NCBI RefSeq assembly: GCF_032062135.1
Contig: NC_092864.1
Location: 20,605,723-20,669,722 of the forward strand
From: Pyxicephalus adspersus
Taxonomy: Eukaryota > Chordata > Amphibia > Anura > Pyxicephalidae
Length of the DNA stretch: 64,000 nt
Direction of reading: 5' to 3'
Every line of letters begins with the position of its first letter. The stretch's first letter is position 1. Of the stretch, positions 50,440 through 62,385 are shown one piece after another. Position numbers and translations under genes: made by a program. The notes below the pieces were generated by a model. It saw only the letters and a list, made by a program, of their open reading frames with translations. It ran no database searches and was not told where the DNA came from.

Positions 50440-50880
50440 TCCATGGGTTTACCTACAAATGTTTCTGTTAAAACAGAACTAAACCCTCAAACACTTACCT
50501 GTCTTCGTTCCATCGTAGGGTGCTGCCATGTTCTTCCTTCTTCTTCTTCTTGAGATCTTTGGCTATCTTGCTTGGTGAGGCTAGGATGATATAACTCCCA
50601 TGCAGGCACACAGTAATGCATTAAGTGCCAACAACCACAGAGAAAGCTGGGATGTGCCAGTTATTCCGGTAACCAACTCTGAGCTCGACAGAGAAGCAAT
50701 TAGTCATGTAAGAATACTTACAAGTAAAATAAATATACCTTCTCTTATTGCAGAAGGGACATCTCCTGTGCTGAATACTGGTTTTGAGGTTATATTACTG
50801 CTTAAGGGTCACAGTTTTTTTTAGAGACACAGTCATTTAAATGGACCTGAACCAAAAAAAAAAAAAATAGTTGCTATCTT
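50440..50880. repeat. unclassified repeat-like segment
   Basis: AGAACTAAACCCTCAAACAC at the left and TTTAAATGGACCTGAACC at 50834-50851 at the right resemble the repeat at 47.8 kb. The middle has a (TTC)n run at about 50535-50550. No ORF with support is present. Confidence 0.35.
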
Positions 50881-52437
50881 ATAGGGAGTGTGTGGAAAAT
50901 ATAATTCTTCCAGAAAAACAGCAGATCCTGGTACATGATTGTGCCTTGGCACTCCTGTACCGACTCTTGGTTGAATATCTGCATTGTGAGATTATCCAAG
51001 ACACTGCTAGCCCTGTGAGATCTGATGCTAATTCAAAAAGGTAGAAAACCAGGATATTTTTATTTCCAAAAATTGATAGGTATTTATATTGGGATTTGTC
51101 ATGAAGGCTTTCCGAGGGGCCACCAACACCCCAGTGTATCTCAATGCCATAGAGCATATAGACTGGATAGCAATGGAGAATCATGCATGTATGGGATTTT
51201 AGAAGTGCAGAGATAAAAGTATACTTTGTTCAACACAGCAATAAGATATTGGTGCAGATTGCTAGGGTTAATTTCTTTCTATGATGGAGAATCTTACAGG
51301 ACATAGTTTCAAAACTGTAGTGATATCAAAATAAGGAATAAACGTCTATACCTAGTAAGCTGAAGAAGGTGTTCTGAAAGTCTTAAATTTTGAGTGCAGA
51401 TCTGCTTTTTTTTAAAGTAAACATATATTGGGTACAGGGGGTTGGAGTATAAAGGGTTCTTTGATATAACTTTGTCATTGAATTACACAATAAGTACAAA
51501 TTGTAAAAGTACAATTTATCATAAAGATATTTAAATGAAATAAAATTATAACACAAATCATTGTATATTGCATCAAAAGCTGTAGTTTTCCTTTCCCTGT
51601 TGTCTGTGATAACTGAGAATTTATTGTTAGTGCAGTATTTTCAATAACCAGTAGCTCAATCCGCAACACCCGCTGCCAAACCATAATCGAATCCACGCTG
51701 GGAACAGAGACAATATAATTACCCACTTGAGTAGTTCTGAGACACGGTTTCTGTATAATTATTGTTTGCTGAAATTCTTTGAAACAAGATGCTTTTAATG
51801 TTTTCTTATCATTTCAAATCCAGAACAGTGATATGGTAACATAGTATTAGAGATAAGTAAACTCATTCTTCTCCGTTGACAGTTTAACCAATGTTCCCCG
51901 CAGTCCTGCAATTTGTAGCTTGTCTATTAAGGGCTTTTAAATGTTTTTATCAAAATTAAACATGTTAGTGACATGGTTTTAGGGCATCGGGCATGTAGGA
52001 AGCTGATAGTAAAATAATATTAATTTTTATGTCAGAGAAAAGACATTGGGGTGGAGTCAGCAGAAAGGGAATGGCAAGTTTTCTGTTGACCAAACACAGT
52101 TGGAGCAGTGGTAGGTCATCCCTTGTCATGGGATATTGGAGTTTAGGTCAGACACCTTAAAATGCTCTGTTCCTGCTGGAATTTAGGGGTCTTTAATATT
52201 TAGCAATGTATTAGATGTAGGCTGGAGAGGCATTGCATAAAAGCAGTGGCATATCTGCCTTTTATTTAGATCCTGTCCACGACAGAAGTATCTTGGAGTG
52301 GGCACACTGTCTAAAGTTTGAACCTAAAAATAGCTGCTTTACCACAGAAATAAAAAAGATCTCAAAAAGTTTGAGAAAAGAAACATTACCTTCCGATTTC
52401 AGACAACATACTTTTGGATTTTCAAAGCAGATCCTTT

Positions 52438-52530
52438 GGCTCTGATTTATTAAAGTTCTTTAAGGCTGGAGAGAATACACTTTCAACAGTGAAGCTGGGT
52501 GATCCAGCAAATCTGGAATGGATCTCAATA
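52438..52530. mobile_element. hairpin MITE, copy E (left half only)
   Basis: TCTGATTTATTAAAGTTCTT and GAAGCTGGGTGATCCAGCAA match the left arm of copy A closely. The element breaks off in the loop. Confidence 0.75.
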
Positions 52531-52564
52531 AATAGAGGATGAAGAATGGTATGTCTGTCAAGTT

Positions 52565-52610
52565 ATCAAGGTATTGAAGGTGACACTATCAAGGTATTGA
52601 AGGTGACTGA
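52565..52610. repeat. two-copy tandem repeat, unit 23 bp
   Basis: TATCAAGGTATTGAAGGTGA followed by CAC or CTG occurs twice in direct succession. It is recent, as only one base differs. Confidence 0.9.
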
Positions 52611-53820
52611 GGCCACAGTTGAATCAGTCTTTCCATTGGTGAATCTAAAAGTGGACCTTCTACTAAAACTAAACATCTGTTCATGCTGGCCGTGCCCCAC
52701 CTCCCTTCTTCAAATACTTATGTGTACGTGAAAAATATTCCTTATGAAGCAAAGGATGAAATTAGGATTATACTTATTTTACTCATGTCCTCTGATTCGC
52801 CGCGTATAACTTCAGCGTTGTATGGAGTTGAGTTCATTGAGCTGGCAAAATCTCAGAAGAAGACATTGCAAAAACATCTTTCATGAGGTTTCATCTGTGC
52901 TCAAAGGGACTCAGAAAGGTGGTAATGTCTTCCTTGCCTAGGTTCTGTAGACAGAAGATAGGGGTACAGGAATAATTTGCAAGAATGTTTTTGTATTTAT
53001 AAATAGTAGGTGAGGGCGGTGGGGCATGGCCAGCGTAAGCATACCTTCTATTTTAGTGGAAGGTCCACTTCATTGTTTTTCATTTATTATATAGTGACTG
53101 TTGGCAAGTCTGTGACACATCAGCAGTGATATAATTTACCTTCTACTGTTCACATCCATGAAATGACCTTCTCTACCATCTTTTACTCCTGACTATGCTG
53201 TGTAAATTCAGCAACACATCAAAATTAGTTTACCGTTTCCTTCTCTCTTATGCTCTACTTTTACGTAATCTATATATTTTTCATTTAGGATACATCTAAT
53301 TAAATCTAATACACTTTAAACTTTCATTGCCTTTTCTATCTTGATACTGTTTTTGGTATGAGTATTGTTGTACAGTATGTTTGTGTGATAAATGCAAGAG
53401 ATTATAAAGGATTGCGATCATGCTTTTGGTCTCAGTGAAGCACATTGACGATGACTTACCTGAGTGCTGAGCCACAAATGTGTGCTGATTGGTTAATTTG
53501 ATTTTACTAAAGAGGGGAGGTGGGAACCTGGCTGGTTGATATCTGTGAGTCATATCATTTCTGTATGAGATTTATTTTGGTATGTTAATGCAGTATTTAC
53601 CTGTGTAATAGTTATCTGTATTGCTTTTGAGGATGGAGAGTCCTCTTGAGAGGAAGGATTTAATCTGATAATTTGTGTTACTGATTCCTGCTGTAGTCAT
53701 TCATTGCTAGTGCTGGTTAGCAAACTGACCCAGAGGGTCGTAAAGGAAAAGCTGTTTCCTTATGTATAGGATTAAACATTTCAGCAGTGATTGTACAGAG
53801 GTAAAGAATAGGCTCTAAAC

Positions 53821-54089
53821 CAGTGTTTCTCAACCTTTTTAACATGGAGTAACTTGGAGTACCGTAATTACGTACCCACAGCTCACAGTGCATTAGTGTG
53901 GTGATCACTGGGAAACATGCCTCCTACGTTGCTGGCCATTATGAAGAATGACACCCCTGCAGATACCCAAAAAGATCATTGATTTCAGTTGAACGGACCT
54001 TAGAGTCACAATCTTCTCTTTGACCAAGGAACCCATACCAACCTCTGGAGCAACCCTAGGGTTCCATGAACCCTGGTTGAGAAACACAA
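53821..54089 (+). mobile_element. hAT-type MITE, copy 5, with an exact 8-bp target duplication
   Basis: The left terminus is CAGTGTTTCTCAACC and the right end GGTTGAGAAACACAA. CTCTAAAC flanks both sides exactly (53813-53820 and 54090-54097), which fixes the superfamily as hAT. It is 269 bp long with no coding capacity. Confidence 0.92.
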
Positions 54090-54097
54090 CTCTAAAC

Positions 54098-56885
54098 AAA
54101 TATATTTGTAGTGGCACCTAGCAATCAAGGTCAACAGATTTACGTGCATGCCCAACTAAAAATATTCCTTACCTGGTTTGGATAAAATAAGGAAGGGTTT
54201 AGATATCCTTCAGATTTTATATACTAACATTTTTTTGTTAGCACTGTAGGAAATGTAATTCTTTTCTTATATGAATAAATAATTGTATTTGATTTTCCCC
54301 TTATCTGCCACTTGTTCAGCTTTAAAAAGCACATTACCTCTATCCAAAGAGAAATTCATTTAGAAGTACTTAAACCCTACTGATCATCACACCAGCTGAC
54401 TCTGCACAAACCAAGTCAAAATCTGGTTCAGATGTAATAATTTGTCACTTCTATATACCATGCAGATTTCATAATGTTAAGAATGTTGTACAACACAGGA
54501 ATTTATTCCCTTCATTCATCTTACTTCAACAGACTTTTCCCTTGAAAGCTTTTACACCACAATTGCTCCCAGGGGCCAATCAATAATTTTCCTAATGAAT
54601 ATCAGACCCTTTTAGGACAAGGAATAGTGCCAAGAGAGTTACTTTCACTATTGCATTGTATTAGGCTAGCTCAACATGTTTTCCCACATTCAGCTACTTC
54701 AATTAATCAGTAAATCAGTGAACTGTACAGAAGAATTGGTGGCAGTCTTCCTGGAACCAGGTTATCATTTGTGATGTCATATTACTTTATTACAATTTTA
54801 TTACATTATTTTGTAACTAGAGGCTCCTGCATGACTCTAACCCTAAGTACAAAATCCAGTTACTTTGTAATGTTCAAACCCAGAACAAACTTCTTTGAGC
54901 CAAATCCTTTTTCATTTGGGGCTCCAAAAAGTATCCAGAAGTGTCCAGAAAACAAAAGCTAGGAGTAGGGATGCTGATTGAAATGTTAGAGGCCTGTGAA
55001 TTAAAGGTGCAAATGCTGATAGCAATTCCCCGTGGTAGTGCAAGCAGACCCAGCCTACATGAGAGTGCCACCCCATCACTGGAAGCTGTATTAGACAGAC
55101 TTCACTGGATGGTTAATTGCACTATGAAGGGCAACTAAAGGAAAATGCAGATGCTTTTTAGTTAGTTTCTACAGCACAAAGTTCCATGATAATAATGAAA
55201 AAAAAGTCTTAGGCCAACCGTTTCGGTTAGAAAGGAGAGCAACAGGTAAAACTGCCTCTGCCTTTATCCCTATTTATTTCTGAATGTGGCCAGTTCTAAA
55301 AAAAGTTCAAATTGGACTTTCTAAATAATGATTTCCAACATGTAAATGGTTTCCTGTTTATACAAAGCATTACCACCAACAAAGTATTGATTGAGGTTTA
55401 CAATACATTGCTGATCAAAAAAGCAATGTTGAAAGAAATAATACGTTGAAAAGTGCATGGCTCTTAGCTGTGCTTTGTCTGGAAACTGCTCCCACCTCCC
55501 TCTTCCTCCTGTTTCATAGCCTCATTCACCTCGAAAATGCTGCACATTTTATCCACAGATGAAATCTTTTACAGCATGCCATCAGTGCCGATATAAAGGA
55601 ACCCTACCAACAAAAGGAAAATAATTGTCCCCTAGGATCAGGTGTACAGCTCGAGTCCTGGCTTCACACTTGTTATTTTCATTATTTGAATTGCTCAGAA
55701 ATACAGAGCACAGGATGCATACACATTAGTACCTTTCTTAAAGGTGCTCACTGCTCCATACCACACTCTGAAGCTAGCAATACAGAAATCAACCTTAGTT
55801 TGATTACTTTTCACTTTGATAGATTTTTTTGTTATAAATGTATACCTTCCATGGAAAATCAATAAATTGCACATCCATACAGTCGATGAACGGTCTGTTC
55901 TTTGATATTGATTCATCGTAACTAATTGAAATGCTAATTGATTGCTATATTTTCAGTTGACTGACCTCCTAATAATGAAGATATCTACATGTGCACATGC
56001 TTCATAATTGGATCACTGGATCTTTCCCACCCTGACCAACTTACATTCTTTCCATATTTTTTTCATTTATCTTTTGATATAAATTACATTAGGAATTAAA
56101 GAATTGATTTATGCTTGAATTTTGAAATTGCCAAATGGGCTGCTTGATCCAATTGGAAAAATGGTCCATGTATGGCTGGCTTTTAACTAGGGCAACATAT
56201 GCCATACAATATCATTGCTTTAACTGTTGATTGGCTCTAGCCTCATTTTAATCATGCCCATTTGGCAAAAAAAAAGGATGTCCATCAAATGACCATATTA
56301 CCTAGGACCTGAAGTTTGCTGTATATGTTCAGAACCATTATAGCCACTAACAATGGTGCACCATTCCAGATTAGTTTACTTCACAAATGAATGCCTCTTA
56401 GTTACAGCTAATCAAAGTCTATGTGGTAAAAGACTAGTAAGTACAGAAATAAAGAAGACACCAAAACTCAAAACTACAGCAGAAGGAGGCATCTCAGTAA
56501 GGTTGAAGAAGAAGGAAACTCATGTAATCTGCTGGTGCCCTGAGAGTTTGTTTTTGTTACCAAACTTAATCACCCCCTATCCCCCTTTAGAAGTAACTTT
56601 GCCCTTTCAAATACCAATGGCTCAATAGTTATTTGGAATATTGACAAATAAGTATATTTATGTGGCAATAGAACAACTACAAAGCTCCCAGGTTTGGATC
56701 TTATTGGCTTTCTTCAAGTTAAACTTAATTAAACCTTTCATCACACAATATCTAACATCATCATTCTCCCTAGCTCTTCTCTGTTTGACCCTTTTATTAA
56801 ATGGATTTCAGTTTGGTCATCCATAGGGGCTCGGCATCACAAATGGACATTACCTTGAGTGGTCTGTATGCATCTTTCCCCTACC
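54098..56885. other. non-coding stretch
   Basis: No gene or repeat family was recognised. A frame at 54941-55138 begins with ATG but has no recognisable domain and no splice context. Confidence 0.5.
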
Positions 56886-57013
56886 TCCTAGATTGTTAGC
56901 TTCTGGGCAGGGTCCTCTCCTCCTCCTGTGTCGCTGTCTGTATCTGTCTGTCATTTGTTACCCCTATTTAATGCATAGCGCTGCGTAATATGCTGGCTCT
57001 AATAGAATGCTGT

Positions 57014-57050
<37 letters not shown>
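56886..57050 (+). mobile_element. L2-type LINE 3' end fragment
   Basis: GGGCAGGGTCCTCTCCTCCT, CTGTCTGTCATTTGTTACCC and an altered GCTGGCTCTAATAGAATGCT end lead into an (AAT)n tail at 57016-57047. The 5' truncation lies near 56880. Confidence 0.85.
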
Positions 57051-58187
57051 TAATCTTCAATCTATATAGGGATGCCTCATTCACTTCCCGTAATATTGAT
57101 AGCATGTTGATAGGTTATAGGAGGTAAATAAAAAACAGTGAAGGTAAAATATAAGCAACTTAAACTTCAGCTTTAAATGGTTTTGTGCCATAGAATTGCA
57201 TTATAAGCTCTCTGTTCTGCATTCAGATGCAGAGTGAATGGAAGTGAAGCGAGAGAACAGATTCTATACGGTACATGAACCTTGGTAATATCAGAAAATA
57301 ACTTTTCAAATTGCTTTTATATACTGCATTATATTTTCTGCAATCTAAAGCTACCAAACACAGAATTGAGGTGGGAGATATTATCCTAAGGAGCAAACAT
57401 TGTCTTTTTTCTTTTGCACTGCTGTATTGTGTCCATCATTGTCTGTTCTACGGACTTCTTGTCCTCTCTCTATCTATGATAGCATAATGCACGTAAGTAT
57501 CACTGATGATGGGAAGTCTTCATATCAGAAGGTGAAATCTGCTACAGTACAGAGACCAGCCAGCAGTGAATGAAGAAAGCAATTCTTATTTCTTACAGTG
57601 GAAAAATGTTTAATGCAAAGCAAACTAGAAGCAACACCATCGTTATACTTTATGTATTAAAAGGGTTTATTCCATGCTTACAAAAAATACAGACAGATCC
57701 AAGAATTTTTAATGAATATACATTTCAGATCCTTCAGAACTACTGTGCTAATGTTATCCTGTTATTTCATACCCTCTATTTGAAATTTACTCTCAGACTC
57801 ACTCTTAGACTGCTATGCGCCCAGCTGCGGCAAAGCACACCACAGATTAACACATTTGCACATGTTCCTTAGCAGCAAAATGATTTCCAACTGTTCCCAC
57901 TCAGTGGAGAGGGAGTGATAGAGTGGGCAGATGAGCCTGTAGCAGAAAGCAACTGCAGGTATGAAATGGCCCATAGTGTTGCAATCAAAGCTGGGCTTTC
58001 CTTATGTAAGCAGTGGACACATGGATGAAGCATAGCAATATAATTGAAAGAAAAAAAGAGTTTAAAAAAAAAGATAAAAATTGTATAAGCAATATTATAT
58101 ATATGCAGTATATACACACACTGATATAAAGCTAAATGTATAATTTACAATTTTTTCATTACTAATTAGAAGATTTTAAATATTAAG
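57051..58187. other. non-coding sequence downstream of the GPCR gene
   Basis: AT-rich, with a short TATATAT run near 58095. It lies past the candidate polyadenylation signal of the GPCR gene, which is read leftward. Confidence 0.45.
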
Positions 58188-58193
58188 TTTATT
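58188..58193 (-). promoter_or_regulatory. candidate polyadenylation signal of the GPCR gene
   Basis: TTTATT on the plus strand is AATAAA on the minus strand, about 360 nt past the GPCR stop codon. It is the nearest canonical hexamer I noticed downstream. In AT-rich DNA the hexamer is common, so this is only plausible. Confidence 0.3.
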
Positions 58194-58549
58194 GCCAAAC
58201 TTGCTATCATCTTAGATAAAGATACCAAGACATACCAAGACATTAACTTAAAAAATTAAATATAAAAAATATTTGTTTAACAATGGTTTCACTTTTCTTT
58301 CTTTTTTTAAGCCTTGCTTATGTACTATTTTACACTTATAAAGTTTGTGATCAGATCTGAGTGGGGTAAAAAAAAAATAATTTACTGTAACTGAAATATA
58401 ATATTTAAAGCAGTCGATATCTACTGACAATGACATCTGTCTGGTTGGGCCATGGATCTATAATACAAATGACAGTCATCAGTGGAATCTATTGTACAAT
58501 CTGTCTTTACAAAGTGAATGATTAGTGTGGTGTTCCACCATATTAGATC

Positions 58550-59851
58550 CTAGGACAATGGATGGCTGGTCAGAGCAGGTGCTTCGCACACAGTGATCGC
58601 TGGGTAGCAACTTTCACAGTTCTCCCCCACAGACAATGGGCAATTCAGTTTGGACCTTTTAGTGGAATTCAATGAGTTCTTGTAAGACAGGAGCTTGGGA
58701 ATTGATGTTGGCGATCCATCAGAAAAGGAGAAGCTAAACAGTGAAACCATCCTATTGTGGTATATGCTTTTCATATGCTTGGCTGACCGATAAAGGTCTC
58801 CAACAAAACAATAGCAAATTGGATTGAGGCTGGAATTAGTAAGTCCAAGCCACTGAGCAAAAGGCCTTAGCTGAAGGATCCATGGTGATGGAGTATCATC
58901 TTGTGTTGGTTTCGGGATGTTGAAATCAATCCATATGTCCATCATGTAGACAGGAAGCCATGAAATGGCAAAAAGTGACACCAAAGTGACCACCATTTTG
59001 GCAATCTTCTTTCTGATCTTGAGGCGGGAAACTGGCAAAGACTGGTTTCTAGAATCACATTCTTTAAAATTTCCGGAAGAGCTCCACAGTTTTCGTATGG
59101 TAAAGAAACAAATGACCAAGTTGAAAAGGACAGGTAGGCAGTACAAGGAGCAGAACAAAAGGAAGTTGTAGGCCTGTTTGAACATAACATGTGGCCAGAT
59201 CTCTCTACAGATAGGAAACACTAAAGAAGGCAAAGCTGGATCTATCTCTATATCTTCCTTTTTATTCATGAATATGAGTGGAGAGCAGATACTGGAGGAT
59301 AATACCCAAACCACAACAATGGTGCCATATATTTTCCTTTGGGTAAAAAATGATCTAGCATTCAGTGGGTTGTGCACATTATAATACCTGTTTACACTAA
59401 TAACTGTTAGACTAAGCACACTGGCTGAAACAGAAACGGCTTGGATAAAGGGTACTGCCCTACAGAGAAAGTCTCCATATACCCAGGCTTTGTATATCAA
59501 GTTCCCAACAGTAATGGGCATGCAGACACAAACCACCATGAGGTCACAAATAGCCAAATTAATCAGAAGACTTCTGGTGGCACTTAGACTGGATGTCCTA
59601 CCAGTCCTTTTTCCAGTCAGAACTTTTATAGACATTATATTTCCGATAATCCCCACTACAAAGGACAGGACATACATGGCAGTAAGGCTGATGGTTACGG
59701 GTTCTTTAACGAAAAGGAAAAGCATTTTCTCCAATTCTTCCACATCAAACTCTTTGCTGTCATTTCCAAACATTGGCATGGACAGATTAGCCTTTATAAA
59801 GAAGTCTATTGGGGAATAGTTGTACTCTCGAGTGGGGACAGAGAAATTCAT
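58550..59851 (-). CDS. class A (rhodopsin-like) peptide-type GPCR, intact, 433 aa
   Basis: Seven-helix receptor in one uninterrupted coding exon. Three N-glycosylation sequons lie in the N-terminus (N2, N11, N22). Approximate helices: TM1 52-76, TM2 92-116, TM3 127-153, TM4 172-193, TM5 225-252, TM6 281-308, TM7 325-349. Landmarks are D103 in LAICDL (2.50), C130 at the top of TM3 with C215 in loop 2 as the expected disulfide, SWLP at 297-300 in TM6 and NPICY at 343-347 in TM7, followed by a helix-8 stretch. The TM3 end reads NRY (154-156), not the usual DRY or ERY. The ATG at 59851 was chosen because the frame upstream has no in-frame ATG and is crossed by a splice acceptor. TM2/TM3 and TM7 resemble the bombesin, cholecystokinin and endothelin receptor-like group. 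An orphan of the GPR165/PGR15L type is my best guess but is not established, so no symbol is given. Expected location is the plasma membrane, with a neuropeptide-like ligand inferred from family resemblance. Confidence 0.93.
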   Translation of the reverse strand: MNFSVPTREYNYSPIDFFIKANLSMPMFGNDSKEFDVEELEKMLFLFVKEPVTISLTAMYVLSFVVGIIGNIMSIKVLTGKRTGRTSSLSATRSLLINLAICDLMVVCVCMPITVGNLIYKAWVYGDFLCRAVPFIQAVSVSASVLSLTVISVNRYYNVHNPLNARSFFTQRKIYGTIVVVWVLSSSICSPLIFMNKKEDIEIDPALPSLVFPICREIWPHVMFKQAYNFLLFCSLYCLPVLFNLVICFFTIRKLWSSSGNFKECDSRNQSLPVSRLKIRKKIAKMVVTLVSLFAISWLPVYMMDIWIDFNIPKPTQDDTPSPWILQLRPFAQWLGLTNSSLNPICYCFVGDLYRSAKHMKSIYHNRMVSLFSFSFSDGSPTSIPKLLSYKNSLNSTKRSKLNCPLSVGENCESCYPAITVCEAPALTSHPLS

Positions 59852-59993
59852 TGTTTCCTCTAGGCGGAAGAACAGGACGTTGATAATTTTAGCCGTAGAT
59901 TTAATTTGGACAGTTTGGCATTGCCTCTTGCAATTCTGTTCTCTTTCACTGTTATATATTGTCTTCGCATGATGAAAGTGAAAATATCCAACA
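59852..59993 (-). other. probable 5' UTR part of the GPCR coding exon, bounded by a splice acceptor
   Basis: Read on the minus strand, the sequence just upstream is a pyrimidine-rich tract ending TTTCTTTTTTAG (AG at 59995-59994), a good 3' splice site. The exon would therefore begin at 59993 and carry about 142 nt of leader before the ATG. The frame stays open through this leader without an ATG, so coding from an upstream exon cannot be fully excluded. No upstream exon or promoter could be identified. Confidence 0.55.
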
Positions 59994-60539
59994 CTAAAAA
60001 AGAAATTGCAATGAAAATAGATTAGAAAAGATTTATTTCTCAAAATGATGAAAAAGACAATACGTAAAATGTAAAACCAATAAAGTTACTTGATTAGGGT
60101 GAGCGGTTGTTTATATATTGAGCTTAAAGTCACATTGCTGTCTCTTATTGGCAAGCGCAATTGGAAAGTATGCTGAGAACTGCAATTTTGTAAAATTGCT
60201 TTTGGTTAATATCTCACTTTATTTTTTAAACAGATTTGTTGCTTTGATTCAGGACAGTGATATAAACACTTATGCATATATTGTAGTATTTGCTACATTA
60301 CTAAACACTGTACATGCTATTGGACCAGTCACCATTACCAGTGGGAAATGATCAGATCTTTTTAATCTGTGTTGCACACATGTGCCTACAAACACATTTC
60401 AGAAGCATTAACTTATTTACTAAAGTATAAACTGAGTTTTTCCCAGCTTATACTAAGGCCAAATCCCCAGATGCTGCTGTGTCCACATGTAAAGTGTTTA
60501 AGAAACTCTTGACTGTGGCAAAACATAGTTACGCAGACT

Positions 60540-61395
60540 TGAATACCCCAGGCTTCAAACCCCTAACCCTTAACTTTTATTACCCCACTTAAAACTTTAA
60601 CACTTACACCCCCAAATAAAGACCACACCAAATGTTTTTTAAATGGTCCCTAGGCCTTTTATTATAACAAATATTAACTAATAACTTTAATATTATAATT
60701 AACAATAGAAATAACACATATTAATTAACCAATATAAACATAACATAAATAAAATCAAGTATCAACAAATAGTATACATGTACTGAGAAATTAAATACCA
60801 ATAATAACAATACTGATTCCCCAATTTCTGCTTACTGGTCGCTGGTCCTTGAAGGCCACCACATTATACCTTTTTGGGGTCTGCACCTTAACCACAATTA
60901 ATCCCAGCTGCCCATTCTCCCAGCTCAGGAACGATATATATATACTTTTCTTTCCTGTGCAGACCCCTCAAACAATTTTCAACAAACCATTAACCAAAAA
61001 ACCAGGGACTCCATAATATAGATGTGTCTCTAAATCCATAACCATTTATTCAACCAGCACACTCCCCTCTAGGACCTCAACCACCCACACTATTACTAAC
61101 CAAAAAAACCCCATACTGCCACATAATAACCCTACTAACCAATCAAGGAGGAGTGAGGGTGGAACTTTTTCCCTGCATGCTGTCTCTCCCGAAAAGACTC
61201 CCACTTCCTCCTCCTGACCTTTTAACTTCTTCTGCCCCCTCCTATACCTCCTGGTCCTTAACACCCTCCCTCCCCCTTAGCTCACTTCTAACCAAAAACT
61301 TAACCCTATGCTGTCTGCTCCCTGTCTGCCCAGTCATGTCGGCCTACCCCTATGCTCCTTTTCTCGCACGTTACAGGCTCAACTTTCCATCTTAG
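60540..61395. repeat. G-depleted segment, probable retroelement remnant
   Basis: About 850 bp are strongly poor in G on the plus strand, first AT-rich with runs of AAC and TAAT and then rich in CCT and CTTCC. Read on the minus strand the end has GTTATAATAAAAGGCCTAGG, which holds a polyadenylation-type AATAAA. It may be a retroelement end on the minus strand, but I found no protein similarity, LTR pair or target duplication. Confidence 0.35.
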
Positions 61396-61986
61396 ACATT
61401 ATAGGAGTTTGTTGCACACTTTACATGAGGACACAGTGCCATCAACCTTAGACCAACATTAATGCACAAAAGAAGGTTTAAGATCAAGTGATTCATTATA
61501 ACCAACTCAAAAAGACAAAATACTTTATTCTGTAAAAAGGGGAATAAAAGATAAACAGAGTGCACCCATGTGCTTTAAGTTTTTCCTCTACTAAATAAAT
61601 GTTTTAAAAAAAACATACCATGTATTTATTTTCCTTTTTTTTTTGCTGTTTCTGTTGATTACCACTTTAAATGTTAGCTGTAATTGCTGTATTTTGTGTC
61701 ATGGGTGCCCATGAGTCAATGTAGTTCTCCTTTTTTTTTAGGTAAAACTACGTACCTCAGTTGATATTCAGATTATTTCATTATTTGTTTACCAGCTTTT
61801 TCATTTATAAAAACTTTTTATTTTAGGTTTATACAATATTTAACTTTATCAATCAAGCCCTAATATGTCACCAAGACAATGCTCCTAGGAAAGGTTTCTA
61901 GAGCTTTTAATGGCAAAGCCATTTACAGAACGTTTTGAGATTTATTACGTGAAATAAATGCAATTTCATTTGTTAAAACATCATTG

Positions 61987-62118
61987 GCCTGATTTAATCA
62001 AGCTCTTCAACACTGGTGAAGATAGACTTTCATGGGTAAACCTTGATCATCCAACAAACCCGAATCGATCAGATCCAGGACTAAAGACATTTGTCAACAA
62101 ATAGCAAATTACATTTAA
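61987..62118. mobile_element. hairpin MITE, copy F, left part
   Basis: GCCTGATTTAATCAAGCTCT and ATCATCCAACAAACCCGAAT match the left arm, and CAACAAATAGCAAATT matches the loop. A TTAA transposon interrupts the loop at 62115, and the right arm resumes at 63540. Confidence 0.75.
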
Positions 62119-62337
62119 CCACCTAGCTGTTAAGCCCGACCTTCGTTCGGGCAAAACAAACGGCTAGGTTGGCTAACCCCGAGATTTTTCCCATCCATAC
62201 TTACCTGGTCCCCCTGTGCTCATCGTTTTCGTATTCCAGCGTCGTCCTCCGTCCAGCGTCGTCCGTCGATCTCCCTCTCCAGCGTCGGGTGCCAGCGGGA
62301 CCGGCAAGATGCCGGCCGGCATTTTGTGTTCCGCCGC

Positions 62338-62385
62338 CCGGCATCTTGTGTTCCGCCTTCCGGCCGGCGGAACACAAGATGCCGG
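62338..62385. other. perfect 20-bp GC-rich hairpin
   Basis: CCGGCATCTTGTGTTCCGCC (62338-62357) pairs exactly with GGCGGAACACAAGATGCCGG (62366-62385) across an 8-nt loop. A third, direct copy of the left arm begins near 62311. Confidence 0.92.

Noticed and set aside
51475..51720. Minus-strand exon after TCTCTGTTCCCAG at about 51700
   Set aside because: The acceptor looks fair, but no matching donor was found and the peptide is not recognised.
54941..55138. 65-codon ATG-started frame
   Set aside because: No recognisable domain, no splice sites checked out, and length is within chance for this window.
59490..59819. 109-codon plus-strand frame
   Set aside because: It is antisense to the GPCR coding exon and explained by it.
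59852..60043. N-terminal extension of the GPCR by 64 residues
   Set aside because: It begins at TTG, has no ATG and is crossed by a good splice acceptor at 59995-59994. The ATG at 59851 gives a normal receptor N-terminus with three glycosylation sequons.
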